DNA of 64,000 nucleotides from Mauremys mutica (taxonomy: Eukaryota; Chordata; Testudines; Geoemydidae). The notes beneath the pieces were generated by a model. That model was not told the origin of the DNA, did no database searches, and saw only the letters and a list, made by a program, of their open reading frames with translations. Numbering within the stretch: the stretch's first letter is position 1; each line of letters starts with the position of its first letter. The translations under genes were made by a program, and so were the position numbers. Below, in pieces: positions 27,179 through 41,449 of this stretch. The stretch is from assembly GCF_020497125.1 (NCBI RefSeq), contig NC_059080.1, forward strand, positions 48,487,563 through 48,551,562, read 5' to 3'.

Positions 27179-28712
27179 TGTGACAGGTTGGATCACAGAA
27201 ACTCCCTTGGGAACTGCCACCTAATGTGTCAGGACCACCTCTGAGCAGGGGCGGCTCTAGTAATTTCGCCGCCCCAAGCACGGTGGCACACTGCAGGGGG
27301 GCGCGCTGGCGGTCGCCGGTCCCGCGGCTCCGGTGGACCTCCTGCAGACGTGCCTGCGGAGGGTCCGCTGGTCCCGCGGCTCCGGTGGAGCATCCGCAGA
27401 TATGCCTGCGGGAGGTCCACCAGAGCCGCGGGACCAACGGATCCTCCGCAGGCACGCCTGCGGGAGGTCCACCGGAGCCGCCTGCTGCCCTCCCGGTGAC
27501 AGGCAGAGCGCCCCCCACGGCGTGCCGCCCCAAACACGCGCTTGGCGCGCTGAGGTCTGGAGCCGGCCCTGCCTCTGAGCCCATTTTCCCTGCCAGCTTG
27601 GGACTTCCTACCTTGCCTTGTTTGAGCCAGACATGCTAGCGTGCTGCAAACACAGATCAAAGTCTGAACCACGTCCCCCACAAGCTGCAGTCTTAACTGA
27701 AAACAGCTTAAGAAGTGCTCCTGTCTCCAACACTCAGATACCCAGCTCCCAATCGTATCCAAACCCCAAATAAATGTGTTTTACCCTGTATAAAAACTTA
27801 TACAGGGTAAACTCATAAACTGTTGCCCTCTATAACACTGACAGAGAGATATGCACAGCTGTTTACACCCCTCCCTCCCCAGGTATTACTACTTAGTCTG
27901 GGTTAATTAATAAGTAAAAAGTGATTTTATTAAATATAAAAAGTAGGATTTAAGTGGTTTCAAGTAATAACAGACAGAACAAAATAAATTACCAAACAAA
28001 ATACAGCCTAATACAGTAGGAAGCTAAATGCAGGCAAGTCTCACCCTCAAAGATGTTCCAATAAGCTTCTTTACAGACAAGCCTCCTTCTAGTCTAGGTC
28101 CAGCAATCGCTCACACCCCTGTAGTTACTGTCCTTTGTTCCAGTTTCTTTCGGGCATCTCTTTGGGGTGGAGAGGCTCTCTTGAGCCAGCTGAAGACAAA
28201 ATGGAGGGGTTTTCCCAGGGGCATATATAGTCTCTCTCTTGTGGGTGGAAACCCCTCTCTCCCCCTGTGTAGAATCCAGCTACAAAATGGAGTTTTGGAG
28301 TCACATGGGCAAGTCACATGTCTATGCATGATTCAGTTCTTAGAGGCCGATGCCATGGTTCACTTGTTAGCCCGAACATTCCCAGCAAAGCTCAGTTGTG
28401 GATTGGCGTCTATCAAAGCCCTTTGACAACTTAAGTGTTTCTTGATTGGGCACTTCCTGAGAACAGTCTTTTCTCAAGAAGCTGACCAAATGCTTCACTG
28501 AGGCTACTTAAAATCAAACAAGTACATAGCCAATATTCATAACTTTGAATACAAAAATGATACATGCATACAAATAGGATGAATATATTCAGTAGATCAT
28601 AATCTTTACATAGATATGTTACATGGCAAATCTAGCATAAAACATATTCCAGTTATGTATATTTACACTCATAAGCATATTTCTATAAAGCATTATGGGA
28701 TGCAACGTCACA
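27179..28712 (-). mobile_element. Solo LTR, family A, copy 2, interrupted by a hAT MITE
   Basis: The element starts TGTGACAGGTTGGATCACAG and ends GCAACGTCACA. The flanks are GTCAA and GTCGA, a 5-bp duplication with one difference. Minus-strand AATAAA lies at 27,926-27,931 and a TATA-like tatatag at 28,222-28,230. Its extra length relative to other copies comes from the nested MITE at 27,246-27,571. No coding region of a provirus is attached. Confidence 0.85.
27246..27571. mobile_element. Palindromic hAT MITE, copy 2, nested in the LTR
   Basis: The ends are CAGGGGCGGCTCTAG and its inverse in 'tggagccggccctg'. A perfect 8-bp duplication CCTCTGAG flanks it (27,238-27,245 and 27,572-27,579). The interior has the 'gtcccgcggctccggtgga' block and its inverse more than once. 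It inserted after the host LTR and so is younger. Confidence 0.93.
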
Positions 28713-29064
28713 GTCGATTCCTTTAAGGGGATGCTGTAAAAGTGCCCTGGGTTGCAGCCCCAGCCTTGGGGTCTGCAGGGTTGTCTCCAGGCTCAAGCAG
28801 CTCTCTGAGGCCAGTTCTCAGGCACGGCAGGGTTCGCCTCCCCAGGCAGAGCCAAGGTTCTGTGGGCTGGAGCTGGAGAGCTCTCTGGAACTCACAAGCA
28901 CAGCCCTGGATGGCAGAGCCATCATGCTCTCTGGACTTGGCCCAGCTTGCCGCCTCTCGAAGAGACAGGGAGCAACTGCTTCTTGGATGCCCAGGTTACA
29001 ACGCTGGCTCAGGGACGCCCGCTGTTCACATGCCTTGTCATTCACGCCTCTCCTCTTTCCCCAG
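28713..29064 (+). other. SNED1: Intron stretch before the sushi exon
   Basis: No repeat or exon is recognised. The intron ends in 'tcctctttccccag'. Confidence 0.4.
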
Positions 29065-29238
29065 AGGTGGACTGCGGCATTCCCAACGAGGTGAAGCATG
29101 CCCGGGTGCTGTTTAACTCCACCCGCATGGGCTCTCTGGCTGAATACCAGTGTGAGCGAGGCTACATCTTGCGCCCTCAGAACAACCCCCGCATTTGCAG
29201 CGCACAGGGCGTCTGGAGCGACCCCCCGGAGTGTGACG
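29065..29238 (+). CDS. SNED1: SNED1 exon: sushi (CCP) domain
   Basis: This 174-nt symmetric exon (phase 1-1) encodes one complete sushi domain beginning E-V-D-C-G. The four cysteines appear in 'DCGIP', 'YQCERGY', 'RICSAQGVW' and 'PPECD', and the invariant Trp precedes Cys4. 'NST' is a sequon. A single sushi domain between EGF modules is a defining feature of SNED1. The donor is G|gtaagt. Confidence 0.97.
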
Positions 29239-30099
29239 GTAAGTTGGTGCAATGAGGAAAGGGGCCTACACAGCCTAAGCTATCCTGCCAGAATGGCTGC
29301 TTCCTGGGGCCTAGCTGGGCCTGGAGCCCCCTTAGCAGCCATGAGATGTGGCCATTTCTCTTGTGGCACAGCCTGTGTGGTGCCCCTGGGGATGCTTGGG
29401 AACACCCCTCCCTGACTAGACCAGACTCTTTTCAGCCTGTGCTAAAATACCCAGGGCCCCATACCCCCTTGGAGGCGCACAACTCCTGGGGGGACATAGG
29501 GTCTGGATGCGGACTTCATGCTATCCTCGAGCCCTCTGCTCAATTCACATCTCTACCTGGTAGCCACACTTCTGGGATGTGCAGCACCTGCAAAGGACAT
29601 GCAGCCGCTGGGAAAGGAGAGATCAAGCCACTATTCTGTGTGGTACCAGGGAGCGAGAGAGGAGCAACATTGTGGGGGCAGATTGGGATCAGCAGAGAGC
29701 AAGTGCCTGCAGCATGGGAGACAGAGGATAGTGCTGACATGGCGTCAATCAGAGCTTCCAGATGAGGGAGAGGACGGGCCTCCTGCCAGGAGCGCAGCAC
29801 TGGGGGATGGAATGTCACTCCAGACCAATGGCTGGTTCACCGTCACTAGCCACACTCCCCTGGGAACCACCTCCCTGGCCTACTCCTGGGCTGGCTAGCT
29901 GGCGTCTCTGCAGCTGGCATGCGTGCTAGGCAGCACTGCGCTTTACCCTCTGCTCGGTCTCTGAGCTTTGGCTCTGACTTGGCCCTATCCGAGCTGCCAT
30001 CCACGTCCATAATTACTGTTACTACAATCCCTTAGTGATCCTGGTGAGGTCCTCAGCCAAGTGTCCTGCTCCATTTGTGAGTTGTCCTCCCAATTTCTA
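29239..30099 (+). other. SNED1: Intron stretch, no exon or clear repeat
   Basis: No coding module or delimited repeat is seen. Open frames here are short and without domains. Confidence 0.4.
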
Positions 30100-30655
30100 T
30101 ACTTCATCCAAGAGACAATAGACCAAATACTGCATTGCCTTCCCTCTGCCCATCCCACAACTCTCTCCTCCTTCTCCCCTTCCCTTGGCCCAGTGACTCC
30201 ATCCCATCTCCTGATCTCCCTGTGCCCACTCTTATCCCTGTTCTCACTGTGTTCTGAAACCTCTCCCCACCTGGCTCTTCCACTCACAAAACAAACATGC
30301 TTTAGCCTCTCCCAAAATTACCTTCCCATCTCCCTTATCTCTTCCACCTCTAAGCTCATTGAATGTGCTGACTACAATGGCTGTCTGGAGTTCTTCCTCT
30401 CCAATTCCATCTAGCCCTCTACTCCAGGCCTGTCTCCATCTGTCCAAGCTAAAACCTCAGCCTGTGTCTCTGACATCTCGTCATGGGTGTCCAAGACATC
30501 AGCTCAAACTCAACATGGCTAAAACAGAGTTCTTAATTTTTTCCCCTCCCAAGTCCTCCCCATTACCTCCTTTCTCAGTCACTGTGGACAACACCATCAT
30601 CCCTGCCTGTCCTTCAGGCCTGTAACCTGGGCATCCTCTTCAACTCAGCTTGGAT
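30100..30655 (+). mobile_element. Non-LTR LINE fragment, left part (interrupted)
   Basis: The translated text contains 'NYLPISLISSTSKLIE' (RT fingers) and, after a deletion, 'HQLKLNMAKTEFLIFSPP', which matches the RT thumb region of L2/CR1-clade LINEs. It is not close to the CR1 copies elsewhere in the window. The sequence is cut at 30,655 by an LTR and resumes at 33,018. Confidence 0.7.
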
Positions 30656-30660
30656 GTGAG

Positions 30661-33017
30661 TGTGACGGGTTCCCCCCGGGGTGTCACCTGGAACTGGGGT
30701 ACCACTGAGCCCTCTGACCCACCAGCCTGGGCTCCCTCTCACACTTAGCTGCTGTGACAAGCTGCAAAGCCCTCCAGCCTGCACTTTCACCAGCATTCAC
30801 ACAGGTAGAGACACACCCAGCTGCAGTTACAGGCTCTCTAACCACCAGCTTCCCAGCCTAGGACCACAGAGCAGTACCGTCCTGCCCTGGTCAAATCTGG
30901 CCAGTATATGGGCTTAATGCCCAGTCTGCTGCTCCCTCAATGTGAAGAGGACAATGCACACTTGTGGTAACTGTGATGGGTTGAATCACAGAAACCCTCT
31001 TGGGAGCTGCCACCTGATGTGCCCAGACTACTTCTACCCCTGCTTTCCCTGCCAGCTCAGGACCCCAGCACCCTGTCTTGCTGAGCCAGACACTTCTGTC
31101 TGCTCCAACAAAGACCCAAGGTCTGAATTACTTGCCCCAAAGCTGCAGGTTTACCTGAAAGCAGCTAACAGAAGTGTTCCTGTCTTTAACACTCAGATGC
31201 CCAACTCCCAATGGGGTCTAAACCCAAATAAATATGTTTTACCCTGTATAAAGCTTATGCAGGATAAATTCATAAATTGTTCGCCCTTTGTAACACTGAT
31301 AGAGAGATATGCACAGCTGTTTGCTCCCCCAGGTATTAATACATACTCTGAAAAGTAAAAAGTGATTTTATAAAATACAGAAAGTAGGATTTAAGTGGTT
31401 CCAAGTAGTAACAGACAGAACAAAGTAAGTCACCAAGCAAAATAAAATAAAATGTGCAAATCTATGTCTAATCAAACTGAATACAAATAAGATCCTCACC
31501 AGTTCCAGAATGCTCCCTTTTACAGACTAATCTCCTTTTAGCTTGGGTCCAGCAATCACTCACACCCCTTGCAGTCACTGTCTTTGTTCCAATTTCTTTC
31601 AGGTATCCTGGGGGGGTGGAGAGGCTCTTTCTTTAGCCAGCTGAAGACAAAATGGAGGGGTCTCCCAGGGGTTTAAATAGACTTTTTCTTGTGGGTGGAG
31701 ACCCCCTCCTCACTCCTATGCAAAGTCCAGCTCCAAGATGGAGTTTAGGAGTCACCTGGGCAAGTCACATGTCCATGCATGACTCAGTTTTTACAGGTAG
31801 TGTGATGTCCATTGTTCACATGCTACCTTGAACGTCCTCAAGTAGACTTCTTATGCAGATTGGAGCATTCCAAGACTTATTGTCCTTTAAGTGTTTCTTG
31901 ATTAGGTACTTAATTTCAACATTCCTTTCTCCAGGAATTGACCAAATGCTCTACTAAGGTTATTTAGAAATCAAGCCAGTACACAGCCAACATTCATACC
32001 ATTCATAACTTTGAATACAAAAATGATACATGCATACAAATAGGATTAATACATTCAGTAGATCATAACCTTTGAGATATGTTACATGGCATATGTAGCA
32101 TAAAACACATTCTAAGCATATTTCCATAAAGCCTTATGGGAGGTACCGTCACAGTAACCAAGCAGAGATTTTCCCTGAGCACTTCAGTCAAAGCCCACTG
32201 GTTTAGATTAAAACAAAAACAAGTTTATTAACTACAAAAAATAGATTTTAAGTGATTATAAGTGATAGCAAACAGATCAAAGCAGATTACCTAGCAAACA
32301 AACAACAAATGAAAACTAAGCTTAATATACTAAATAGAGTGGATATGAATTAGCAGATTCTCACCCTAAGAAATTATACAAACAGGCTGCAGATTCTTAA
32401 GGTACAAACTACACTTGCTTTGCAGCTTGGAATTCCCAGGTTTCAGTCTTTGTTCCTCAAGTTTTTCCAGGAGTCTTCTTGTGTAGGGAGTAAAGAACCC
32501 TAGATGACGTCACTCCTTGCTTATATAACTTTTATATAGGGCGGGAACCCTTTGTTCCAAAGCTGTGGACAAATACTGACATCCCAAGATGGAGTCCAGC
32601 ATCATGTGGCCTGGTCACATGTCCTTGTACAGTCATAGCAGCCATCACTCACAGGCTGTCTGTAGTGTTCTCAGGAAGGCTCACCAGGTGGGAGATAAGC
32701 TTCTCCTAACGCTATTGTTTTTTCTAATGGCCCATTACTATGAATAGGTCTTTTACAACCAGCTGTTTAGACTGAAAGCATCTTGTCTAGGGGCTGTTAC
32801 CCAGGTGTAACTACATTTGAAGTATAGATACATAGTGAGTATTTATAACTTCAGATACAAAAATGATACATGCATACAAATAGGATAATCATATTCAGCA
32901 AATCATGACATTTCCAATGACATCTCGCATAACCCGTCTTGCATAAAATGCATCATAATTACACTATAACCATATCATAACAATGTCACTATGAAGAGTA
33001 TGGTGTGCAGTGTCACA
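30661..33017 (-). mobile_element. Solo LTR, family B, inserted in a LINE and split by a family-A LTR
   Basis: The outer element starts TGTGACGGGTTCCCC and ends AGTGTCACA. Perfect 5-bp duplications GTGAG flank it (30,656-30,660 and 33,018-33,022). Minus-strand signals are a TATA-like run at 32,521-32,540 (ctatataaaag on the minus strand) and AATAAA at 32,224-32,229. A younger LTR occupies 30,972-32,153, so the element itself is about 1.17 kb. It shares the TGTGA...TCACA ends and the 5-bp duplication with family A and is probably its older relative. Confidence 0.88.
30972..32153 (-). mobile_element. Solo LTR, family A, copy 3, nested in the family-B LTR
   Basis: The element starts TGTGATGGGTTGAATCACAG, ends ACCGTCACA, and has perfect GTAAC duplications (30,967-30,971 and 32,154-32,158). 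A minus-strand TATA-like 'ctatttaaac' lies at about 31,672-31,680. It is the youngest layer of a three-level nest. Only the LTR remains, as expected after recombination between the two LTRs of a provirus. Confidence 0.9.
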
Positions 33018-33800
33018 GTGAGGACCTAGAGAGAAGTCTAAATCTTCCTGATTCTCTCTGCTTAACCCCTAAGGAACAGCCCTTCCTACCCCTCCACACA
33101 ACTAAGGCTCTCATCGACTCACGCCTGAGTTACTGCAACATCCTTTCACGAGTGGAGTCCTGCCCCGCTCATGTCCATTCAGACTGTTGCTGCAAAGATT
33201 GTTCTCCTAGCCCAGCCTTTCTCCATGTCATGCCTCTCTTTGCATCCCTCCCTTGTCTCCCCCTTCTCTAGTGCATCGAACATGAACTACTTCTCTTCAT
33301 TTCCAAGGCCCTTCACAGCCTATCACCAGCCTGTGCATCATCTCTCATTCACTACCGAGTGGTCGACTCCCACCACCAATGGGTCCACAAGGCCAACCTT
33401 CACTGCCACCAGTTATGTTTTCAAACTAGTCTCATGGGGCTGTCTCCCTCCCAGGCTGCCCCAGCCCCTCGCACATGGGACAAGCACCTTATAAACGTGT
33501 GACGCGTTCCATCTTCATCCCCTTCAGAGTCCTCCTCAAAACACTCATCTGCGGTGAAGCCAACAAAACACTTGCTGGTGGCTAGGCCACGGCTGCCCAC
33601 AGCATTGACTCATAGCCTCTCATAGTTCCTTTGTGCTCCTCCATTGTTTGTCTACATCTGCTGGGTCCTGTCTTAGATTCCAACTCTTTGGAGCAGGCGC
33701 CATCTTATTGTTCTCTTCTTGTACAGCACCTGGTGCAATGAGATCCTAAGCCATGACTGGGGCTCCTCGGTGCTACCATAATACACCTAATAAATAATAT
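33018..33800 (+). mobile_element. Non-LTR LINE fragment, right part with 3' tail
   Basis: This continues the LINE split at 30,655. It contains 'cattcagactgttgctgcaaagattgttctcc' and the tail block 'gtacagcacctggtgcaatgagatcctaagccatgactggggctcct' followed by 'aataaataat'. That tail is of a kind widespread in ancient amniote LINEs. It flows into the tandem tail copies listed next. Confidence 0.65.
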
Positions 33801-34495
33801 ATGGCTCCTGGTGCAATGGGGTCCTGGACCATGGCTGGGGCTCCTACATGCTACTGTAATATTTCTAATAAATAATGTGCAGTACTTGATACAATGGGGC
33901 CTGGGCCATGGCTGGGGCTCCTCGAGACTACCGTAATATGAGGGGTTTGGAGCTCCAGGGCTATGGCGGGAGAGAGGGCTCCCTCCAGCTCTCTCTCTCC
34001 GCAGCAGCACTGGAGCTGGGGAGGAGAGGCACCTCTCCCCACAATGGCAGATCCGGGGCTGGGGCCACAGGATAGGTGCCTCTCCCCAGGCCATGGCAGA
34101 TCTGGTCCGTGGCAGAGTTGGGGCTCAGAGAGGGGTGCCCTGGACCGCGGCAGAATTGGGTGTGGGGGAGGGTGCCTCAGCCATGGCAGATGTGGGCCGG
34201 ACTGTCCCTCCCCTGGCCACGGCATGTTGGGGGCCAGGCTAGGTTGGGGTTGGGGGAGGGACACCCCTCCCCCATCCGCAGCAAGTTCCTGGGTGGGTTC
34301 CCTGACCACCTGTGTGGCTCTTAATAGGCTGCTGCACGGCCATGCAGCTTAGAGGGATATTAGGTCCTAGGCCAAGACTAGGGCTCCTAGGTACTATGGT
34401 AATACACCTACTAAATAATGTACAGCATCTGGCACAACGAGGTCTTGAGCCATAACTGGGGCTCCTACGCGCTACCGTAATACACTTAATAAATA
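33721..34495 (+). repeat. Tandem copies of a LINE 3' tail, interrupted by a GC-rich block
   Basis: A block of about 80 bp ('ggtgcaatggggtcctggaccatggctggggctcct' to 'taataaataat') occurs at about 33,730, 33,810 and 33,890, and again at 34,360 and 34,430. Between 33,946 and 34,355 lies a GC-rich segment with repeated 'ccatggcagat' units. The array may have formed by slippage during reverse transcription or by unequal exchange. Confidence 0.65.
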
Positions 34496-34666
34496 ATAAT
34501 GGTGCACAGGTAGGGAGACTCCACTCACCCACTCCCCACTGTAGGCCCAGGCAGCTCTCTGGCAGGCTGTCAACATGGGCTGTGCTTGCTCCTTTAGGCA
34601 TGGTTAGCAGTGCAGCCTGCTTCACTGAATGCACCTCTGTGTGGGATGGGACAGTCATGGCCATGA

Positions 34667-36331
<1,665 letters not shown>

Positions 36332-36445
36332 AGATTGATGAATGTCAGTCCGACCCCTGTAAGAATGGAGGAACTTGCAAGGATCTCCCAGGATCCTTTG
36401 CTTGTCATTGTCCCGATGGCTTCGTGGGAATCCAGTGTGAAATAG
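36332..36445 (+). CDS. SNED1: SNED1 exon: EGF module 14 (calcium-binding type)
   Basis: This 114-nt symmetric exon starts E-I-D-E-C. 'CQSDPC', 'CKNGGTC' and '[10 protein letters not shown]' fit the O-glucose, O-fucose and hydroxylation consensus, so all three modification signatures occur together. The acceptor is cttctacacag and the donor G|gtaga. Confidence 0.96.
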   Translation, partial: RLMNVSPTPVRMEELARISQDPLLVIVPMASWESSVK

Positions 36446-36918
36446 GTAGAAATTTCACAGGGTAAAGCTCAACCCAAGTCCCTCAAAGGCAGTGCTGGGA
36501 TTTCCAGTCTGATGCCCCGGACTAGTCTGAGAGAGAGCCATGGGGGCAGTACTGGCCTGCCCAGCCTGGTCCATCCTCACGAACCTTGACAGATATGCCC
36601 TGGAGTTCCCAGGCATGCTCGCTTGTAGGAGAACTATCTTCTCAGGGCTGGGATGGGAATTCAGCTTGGATATGCTGAATGTAAGGGGTTAAAGGATGAA
36701 TATGTGTCCTGCATTTAGCCCATGGTCTGCACAGTATGTGCATCTGGACTATCTTGAGTGAGTCACCAATTTCACTTCCCCTTGAAACAGATGCATGTTC
36801 TGTGCATGGCCCATGGTTTGCACATATACTTCACCTGCTGCATCTGCAGCAAGAGTCCCCGCAAGGGATCCAGAGTTTCCTCTAATGTCCATGCTGTCTC
36901 TGGCAGATGTTTGACTGA

Positions 36919-37110
<192 letters not shown>

Positions 37111-37181
37111 TAGCACTGACTGGTTAATTCAATGTGGCTGCATGCACTGAACCTGGCTCGTTTGCCAGCCTTGAACAGTAA

Positions 37182-37388
<207 letters not shown>

Positions 37389-37674
37389 TGAGTCCTGTCT
37401 GTCACCACAGACAGCATAAGCTGCCACGTGCACTGCTAGGATGCAGCCATGTGAGCCCACTGTGTGTGCGGGGGGAACCTATGTCTGGGCGAGACCCACT
37501 TGCAACAGGCTGGCACTGCCGGGCTCAGGCATCAGGGCAAATCGCCGCCTCGTCTTAGAGTGTGGTGATGCCTGCAGACGGAAGGTGCCAGAGGGGCTTG
37601 ATCTTGCTGGGTGCTGAGCAACTCCTGGAGGTGCTGAAGTCAGTCTGAGAGAGGAAGGATGGCATTGGACTGGC

Positions 37675-37880
37675 ACTCATGAAGCCTGGATTCAGTTCCC
37701 AGCTCTGCTGCACACTCCATGCAGACACACTCTGTGTCTGGCCCTCAGGTCTCCGTCTGTAAAATGGGGATTGATAACCTCTGTCTGGCTCGTCTGCTTT
37801 TAAACTGCCAGCTCTTCAGGACAATGCCCATCTCAGACTGAGTGGGCAGTCCTAGCACAATGGGGCCCTGATCCCAGCTC
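37675..37880 (+). repeat. MIR-like SINE fragment
   Basis: 'ggattcagttcccagctctgct' is followed by 'ctccgtctgtaaaatggggattgataacc' and 'gtcctagcacaatggggccctgatccc'. These are the B-box region, core and 3' end of MIR-type SINEs. The middle is diverged. Confidence 0.7.
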
Positions 37881-38173
37881 ATGCCCCAGGGTCCTTCTTC
37901 AGGACTCAGACAGGATGATAAGGAGCAGCAGGCACCAGCCTTTGGGCCTGTGTCAACCCCCTGGGAGTGGAGAGTGCTCAGCACCATGCAGGCTCATGCC
38001 CAATCAGCACACACTCCCTGCACTGTGCACGACTGTTGTGCTGTATATCAGGGCTCCCCTCACAGCTACCTTGACACAGTCCTGTCAGCCAGTGTTTGTG
38101 TGCTGGAGGGTCAGTCCCAGGGGTCTGGTGCCTAAAGATTTACCATGTTACTTCTTCCCTTTGCTTTGATTGA

Positions 38174-38485
<312 letters not shown>

Positions 38486-39319
38486 TAGCGTCGGAAGGGG
38501 AATAGAAACGTGAGCATGCCCGCCTCTGTCCAACACCTAGGTTAATGCTCCAACGCCAGCTGGGGGCTGCTACTGTACAGACAGCTCATGGAGACCCACC
38601 AGCCAATGCTACCTCCTAACGGATGGCAGGACCTGCTTCCCGGCTATCCCAGCTTGCTTTCCACCACCTAACGCTACAGCAAAATTTTCAGCTAGTTGTG
38701 CACTGGTCTAAAAGCCCCCTCAGCCCACAGGACAATCCATCCTGCACCACAACCCACTTTGGAGTGTGTTAGGCAACATGGGAGCTCGGGGGTGGGAGTG
38801 GCCTCCAGGGACCAGAAGCTGTATGAAAAATCATGTTTTGCATACAGATATTTTCTTGCATCTATGAGCTTTATTTGGGAAATATCCATTTAGATCTAAA
38901 ACCAGCATCCTTATGTATACATATTAACCTCTTAATGAAAAAGGCCCTCCCACCAACCTAATGGCCCAGTGGCAAGCCTCTGGCAAGGAAAATCTCCTCA
39001 GTCACTGACTGTGTCAATAGACAAGGAGAACTGATTGAGATGATTTAGTTGGGCTTTCAAAGTGTCTATTAAGGAAACTAAGTAGCCACAGAGTGAGAGG
39101 TGACCTTGAAATGGATCAGGAACTAGCTAAGAGACCAGAAGCAAAGGAGGACTAACAGGTCAATTTTCATATCCTTGCTGGGATCTGCAGTTAATATTAT
39201 TTATTAACGATTGGGAAGGGGGGGCAGTGAGGTGGCATAGTTTATTTAGGTCAGCCAGGACCAGAGAGGACTGAGAGGAACACCAGAGACCTGAGCAAGC
39301 CAGGGGAATGGGCACCACA

Positions 39320-40350
39320 CCAGCAGAGGAAATTCAGTGTTGATAAATGCAAAGTAATGCCAATTGGAAGGAGTGATTTGAGTTACTCCTGCGCTGCACA
39401 GGGTTGTAAGCTTGGTGTGCCAACTCAGGAAAGGGACCTAGGATCACTGTAGACAGGTCAATGAAGACCTCTCTGCTCAGTGTGCAGCAGAGGTTGAAAG
39501 AGCAACAAAATGTTGGGGTGCATAAGAAGTGGGATGGTGAATCTGTAAAATAGTCTCCTGCCTTTACACAACTCAGTGGTGCGGCCTCACCTGGGTACTG
39601 TCTCCAGGACTGGTCATCCTCTCTACAAAAGGGTATTACAGGACTAGAGGGGAGTTCAAAGCTGGGCACTGAAAACAATTAGAGCCCTGGAAAGAATTCC
39701 CTATAAAGAGAGGGTGCAAAGATGGAGGAGACAAATCAGAGCAGGCATGGTAAAGGTGCATAATGAGTGGTCTAGAGAGGGTATCTCAAGGAACTTCTGG
39801 TCACCCTATCTCCTAGCACTAGAACAAGGGAACGTTCAAAGAAACTGAAAGGCAAGAACTGTAAAAGTGACTAGAGGATAGGGTGATCAGACAGCAAAGG
39901 TGAAAAATCGGGATGGGGGTGGGGGTAATAGGAGCCTATACAAGAAAAAGACCCAAAAATTGGGACTGTCCCTATAAAATTGGGACATCTGGTCAGCTTA
40001 CTAGAGGAAATACTTTTACCCACCACGTAACTGACTCTGGATTCCCTGCTACAGGATCTCATTGAGACCAAGGCTTTCCTAGGGTTTGAAACAGGCCTGG
40101 ACCTCTTAAGGAGAGTGAGGGGATCAGAGTTACATTACAAAGCATAACAGACTAATGTAGAAGGGATCAAAATCCTCCTCCATCAGGGCATAAGTCAATC
40201 ACCAAGTGACAAAGGCAGGAAAACACTTCCCTCAGGGCAGCTGATGCCATGGTTGTCCATTCTGGGGTTTCCTGTCCTCCTCTGAAGCAGCTGGTGCTGG
40301 CCACTGTCAGAGACAGAGTAAATGGACCACAGGGCTGATCCAGTCTGGCA
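39320..40350 (+). mobile_element. Degraded CR1 LINE, interrupted by a small MITE
   Basis: The sense strand reads 'aattcagtgttgataaatgcaaagtaatgcc', 'gaaagggacctaggatcactgtagacagg' and 'cctcacctgggtactgtctccaggactggtc'. These match the CR1 ORF2 C-terminal region ('LGVTVD' and 'RPHLEYC' equivalents, now broken). It ends near 'aatggaccacagggctgatccagtctggc'. The MITE at 39,879-40,000 interrupts it. Confidence 0.75.
39879..40000. mobile_element. Short hAT-like MITE (122 bp), 8-bp TSD
   Basis: It begins TAGGGTGATCAGACAGCAAAGG and ends CATCTGGTCAGCTTA. CTAGAGGA flanks both sides (39,871-39,878 and 40,001-40,008). Nearly the same sequence is at 48,993-49,115. Confidence 0.88.
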
Positions 40351-41417
40351 GAGTTCAACCATCCAGCTGAACTGGGACACAGAGAATGGCTCCCACCTTG
40401 AGCTTTCACCCCCTGGCATGCTGTCTGGAGAGAGAAACAGCATAGCCAGCTTTGAGCAGGCCCTAGAGGGAAGGGCAGCCCTCCCAACTGGTAGGGCAGC
40501 GGCACCGAGGATGGTAGGAAAGGGCGAGTGAACATTGCACAGCACCCTCCTGCTTTCAGCAGACTGATTCATTCGGAGTCAGATGGGAGACTCCCTTGGC
40601 ACATATTTAGCAGGGGTGAGGCCTGGGTTCCCTGCAGAGACACTAAGTCAGTAGAAATCTGCATGTACTGAGCACCATGTCTGCATTGGCTGGGAAAGGC
40701 TCCTGGTTGGTCTGGTCCCGCAGCAAGCTGCAGGACTCCTCCCAGCTGTGTGTTAGGCCACTGCACAGCAGTGCAAGTACAGTTCTGAGCTGCATGTGAA
40801 CATTAGCAGGGTAGAGCCTGGGTCTCCTCTGGGAACAGAGTAGCTGGCCCTCCTGGCTGATTGCTGTGTTCTCACTCCCTGGCAGGCTCACAACTCACAG
40901 CTCCTTCCAGCTGCTGTGTCTCCCATTAATACGGAGTCGGTTTTGCCCTGGGTCGGGCCTGTGCTCCCTCAACTCCTACTATGTATTTTACAGTAGCACC
41001 TAGAGGCCCCAGCTGAGGTTGGGGTCCCCTGGTGAGAGACAGACAGCAAAGAGCTTACTGAAACAGCTGAGATGGCCAAAAGGTGTGTGTGTGGCGGGTT
41101 TGAAACTGAGGCACGGGGAGGGGATGTACTCACTCAGCCAGGAACAGGACCCAGGTGTCTCGAGTTCTAGTCCAGTGCTCTACCCACTGGACCACACCAT
41201 CTCCATTGCCCTGTTCTAGGAAACTCCTGGCCTTTTGAAAGACAAGTATTTCAAAGATTGGGAATAAGCTTTCCTATCCTACAGCCACTGTCTGGCGCAT
41301 GCACCACAAACCAGAGCAGCCTGCTAGGACTCAGTGAGGGTGATGCCTACCTGATTAGCATAGCCATGTGCCCATGTCCAAACTTTACCCAGCTCTCCTG
41401 CTGGAGTGCAGAGAACC

Positions 41418-41449
<32 letters not shown>

